Shown piece by piece: positions 5,108-7,187 of a stretch of 7,187 nucleotides of DNA. The notes under the pieces are model-generated. The model was not told where the DNA came from and made no database searches. It worked only from the letters and a program-made list of their open reading frames with translations. A program made the translations under genes and the position numbers. The DNA is from DASTYK01 sp964430275 (lineage in GTDB: Bacteria > Gemmatimonadota > Gemmatimonadetes > Longimicrobiales > RSA9). The stretch is taken from positions 1 to 7,187 of the forward strand of contig CAYSGF010000232.1 of the NCBI GenBank assembly GCA_964430275.1. Reading direction: 5' to 3'. Each line of letters begins with the position of its first letter. The stretch's first letter is position 1.

Positions 5108-7187
5108 ATGAGACCGGAGGACCTGCGCGCGAAGCAGGCGGCGAGTGCCGCTGACGAGGCGCAGCTCCGTGCCCTGCTCGAGCGGATGGCGGCGCATGCT
5201 GCGGACGAGGACGTCCGTACGCATGCGACGTCGCCCGCGGGCGTGCGGCGCGGGCCTCCGGCCGCCGTCATCGGCGCGCGCATGCGCAAGGTCGACGGCG
5301 CAGGAAAGGTGACCGGCGCGACCGTCTACACGGACGACATGGTCCTGCCGGGCATGCTGCACGCGAAGATCCTCCGCTCACCCCATCCGCACGCACGCAT
5401 CGTCTCGATCGACACGAGTGCGGCCGAGGCGCTGCCCGGCGTGCACGCAGTCATCACCGGCCGCGACATGCCGACCACCTACGGCATCATCCCCTGGACT
5501 CGCGACGAGTCCGCACTCTGCGTGGACCGCGTCCGCTACATCGGTGACGGCGTCGCAGCGGTCGCGGCGGTCGACGAGGAAACGGCGAATGTCGCGCTGC
5601 GGGCGATCCTCGTCGAGTACGAGCTGCTCGAGCCGATCCTCGTGCCCGAGGACGCGCTCGAGCCGGGTGCACCGCAGATCCACGACGCGGGCAAGCCCGG
5701 GCGCAATGGCAACATCACGAAGATGGTGCACCTCGAGTTCGGCGCGGTGGACGAGGCGCTGGCGGCGGCGGACGTCGTGATCGAGGGCGACTACTTCTTC
5801 GAGGGCAGCTCGCACACGCCGATCGAGCCGCACTGCGCGATCGGCTGGTACGATCCCACCGGCAAGCTGACCGTCTGGAGCGCGACGCAGGTGCCGCACT
5901 ACCTGCACCGCGAGCTGGCGCGCGTGCTCGAGCTGGACGTCGCGCGCATCCGCGTGGTGCAGCCGGCGGTCGGCGGCGCATTCGGCGGCAAGAGCGAGCC
6001 GTTCGATCTCGAGTTCGTCGTCGCGAAACTGTCCATGAAGTGCGGCCGCCCGGTCAAGCTGTTGTACACGCGCGAGGAAGTGTTCTACGCGCACCGCGGG
6101 CGGCATCCCATGAAGATGCACTACCGTCTCGGCGCCTCGAACGACGGCCGCATCGACGCGGTGGACGGCAGGCTGCTGCTCGATGGCGGCGCGTACGCGT
6201 CCTTCGGCCTCGTCACGGCCTATTATTCGGGTCAGCTGCTGACCGCGCCGTACACGTTCGGCACGTACCGGTTCGATGCGACGCGCGTCTACACGAACAA
6301 GCCGGCATGCGGCCCGAAGCGCGGGCACGGCTCCGTGCAGCCGCGCTTCGCGTTCGAGGTCCAGCTCGACAAGCTCGCCGAGAAGATCGGCTTGGACCCG
6401 ATCGAGCTGCGGCGCCGCAACTTCATCGGCGAGCACACGCGCACGATCAACGAGCTGCGCGTGACGTCGAACGGCTTCCTGCAGTGTCTCGAGGCGGTCG
6501 AGCGCGCGAGCGACTGGCAGCACAAGCACCGGCGCATGCCGTTCGGCCGCGGCGTCGGCGTTGCCGGCTCCTGCTACATCTCCGGCACGAACTACCCGAT
6601 CTACCCGAATGACATGCCGCAGGCGGCCGTGCAGATGCAGATCGAGCGCTCCGGCCGTGTCACCATCCTCACGGGCGCGTCCGAGATCGGCCAGGGCAGC
6701 AACTCCATGGTCGCATACGTCGCGGCGGAGGAGCTGGGTGTGCCGCTCGAGTACGTGCGCGTCTATGCGACCGATACCGACCTCACGCCCGTAGACCTCG
6801 GCGCGTACAGCTCGCGCGAGACGTTCATGGTCGGGAACGCCGCGCTCGACGCCGCGACGCAGCTGCGCAAGCTCGTCGCGTCCGCGGTCGCACAGGAGTG
6901 GGACGTACCCGCCGCGCAGGTGCTGCTCGCCGGCGGCTGGGCGCTCGACACCGGCTCGGTCGCGACCGCCGCCCACGCAGCGGCAGCCGCGGACGGCGGC
7001 GCGAGCCGGAACGGCGACGGGCTGCGTCGCATGCCGATCTCCGAGGCGTTCAACATCGCCGAAGCCAGGCACGGCACGCTCGCGGCGGTCGGCCACTACA
7101 ACACGCCCAAGGACGTGCACGGCGCCTACCGCGGCGGCACCATCGGCGCATCACCCGCCTACTCGTTCACTGCGCACGTCGCGGAGG
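5108..7187 (+). CDS. Molybdenum hydroxylase large subunit, molybdopterin-binding (HcrA/CoxL/XdhB-like; C-terminus cut by window edge)
   Basis: The frame stays open for 693 residues to the right edge; family members usually have about 750-800, so the last part is missing. This subunit holds Mo-molybdopterin cytosine dinucleotide and catalyses hydroxylation (or reductive dehydroxylation) of its substrate in the cytoplasm. The alpha/beta hammerhead domain starts near GKVTG (66-70), with SPHPHARI at 91-98. Later motifs are IEPHCAIG (239-246), the cofactor loop VGGAFGGK (288-295), CGPKRGHGS (401-409), EIGQGSNS (526-533) and DLGAYSSRE (563-571). The catalytic glutamate motif would lie past the edge. 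The VDLGAYSSR segment recalls 4-hydroxybenzoyl-CoA reductase alpha chains more than xanthine or CO dehydrogenases, so a CoA-thioester or other aromatic substrate is possible but unproven. GGGAGG at 5098-5103 supports ATG 5108, 13 bases after the OmpA stop. This adds about 55 Ala/Arg-rich residues before the conserved region. ATG at 5186 or 5282 are alternative starts. Confidence 0.94.
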   Translation, partial: MRPEDLRAKQAASAADEAQLRALLERMAAHAADEDVRTHATSPAGVRRGPPAAVIGARMRKVDGAGKVTGATVYTDDMVLPGMLHAKILRSPHPHARIVSIDTSAAEALPGVHAVITGRDMPTTYGIIPWTRDESALCVDRVRYIGDGVAAVAAVDEETANVALRAILVEYELLEPILVPEDALEPGAPQIHDAGKPGRNGNITKMVHLEFGAVDEALAAADVVIEGDYFFEGSSHTPIEPHCAIGWYDPTGKLTVWSATQVPHYLHRELARVLELDVARIRVVQPAVGGAFGGKSEPFDLEFVVAKLSMKCGRPVKLLYTREEVFYAHRGRHPMKMHYRLGASNDGRIDAVDGRLLLDGGAYASFGLVTAYYSGQLLTAPYTFGTYRFDATRVYTNKPACGPKRGHGSVQPRFAFEVQLDKLAEKIGLDPIELRRRNFIGEHTRTINELRVTSNGFLQCLEAVERASDWQHKHRRMPFGRGVGVAGSCYISGTNYPIYPNDMPQAAVQMQIERSGRVTILTGASEIGQGSNSMVAYVAAEELGVPLEYVRVYATDTDLTPVDLGAYSSRETFMVGNAALDAATQLRKLVASAVAQEWDVPAAQVLLAGGWALDTGSVATAAHAAAAADGGASRNGDGLRRMPISEAFNIAEARHGTLAAVGHYNTPKDVHGAYRGGTIGASPAYSFTAHVAE

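Noticed and set aside
4228..5289. Minus-strand open frame of 353 codons opposite the OmpA gene
   Set aside because: It is antisense to a well-supported OmpA domain, has no recognisable motif, and arises from the strong codon bias.
5378..7120. Long minus-strand open frame of 580 codons opposite the large hydroxylase subunit
   Set aside because: The plus strand carries unmistakable molybdopterin-subunit motifs throughout. The antisense product is Arg/Val/Asp-rich low complexity with no family features.

Overview
The window comes from a very GC-rich bacterium. It holds two head-to-head gene blocks built around a molybdenum hydroxylase of the xanthine dehydrogenase / aldehyde oxidase family. Gemmatimonadota is my best guess for the phylum. 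This rests on the base composition, the OmpA protein architecture (short Val-Glu-Gln-Arg helical stretch, beta-sandwich, OmpA domain) and the style of the dehydrogenase. It is inference only, as there is no rRNA or marker gene here.

Left block, minus strand, read from 3141 down to 1. A MocA-like molybdopterin nucleotidyltransferase (3141-2440) is followed by a full-length XdhC-type maturation factor (2443-1610), a small protein that is only the XdhC/CoxI N-terminal domain (1617-1285), and a Glu/Leu/Phe/Val-type amino-acid dehydrogenase (1285 to beyond base 1). Every junction overlaps by 1 to 8 bases, so this looks like one translationally coupled transcript. A plausible sigma-70 promoter for it lies at 3265-3237.

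Right block, plus strand. After a 179-base divergent intergenic region comes the small [2Fe-2S] subunit of the hydroxylase (3321-3797). A 97-base gap follows, with a palindrome and a TTGACT-type promoter candidate. Then comes a secreted OmpA-family protein (3895-5094), and 13 bases later the large molybdopterin-binding subunit (5108 to beyond base 7187). The large subunit most resembles the 4-hydroxybenzoyl-CoA reductase alpha type among the families I know. No FAD (CoxM-type) subunit is visible; it may lie downstream.

How they fit together: the CoxS-like and CoxL-like proteins form the enzyme's electron-transfer and catalytic chains. MocA would add CMP to molybdopterin, and the XdhC proteins would insert the (usually sulfurated) cofactor. 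The dehydrogenase could handle amino groups or NADH linked to the same catabolic pathway, but that is inferred from coupling alone. The OmpA gene is the odd one out: it splits the two enzyme subunits and uses leucine codons very differently from the small-subunit gene next to it.

The strongest observations are the OmpA gene between two subunits of one enzyme, the complementary pair of XdhC proteins, the coupling of an amino-acid dehydrogenase to a cofactor-maturation operon, and a canonical G-quadruplex motif in the mocA mRNA just before xdhC. I see no RNA genes, CRISPR arrays, insertion sequences or attachment sites, and no clearly undescribed multi-gene system.
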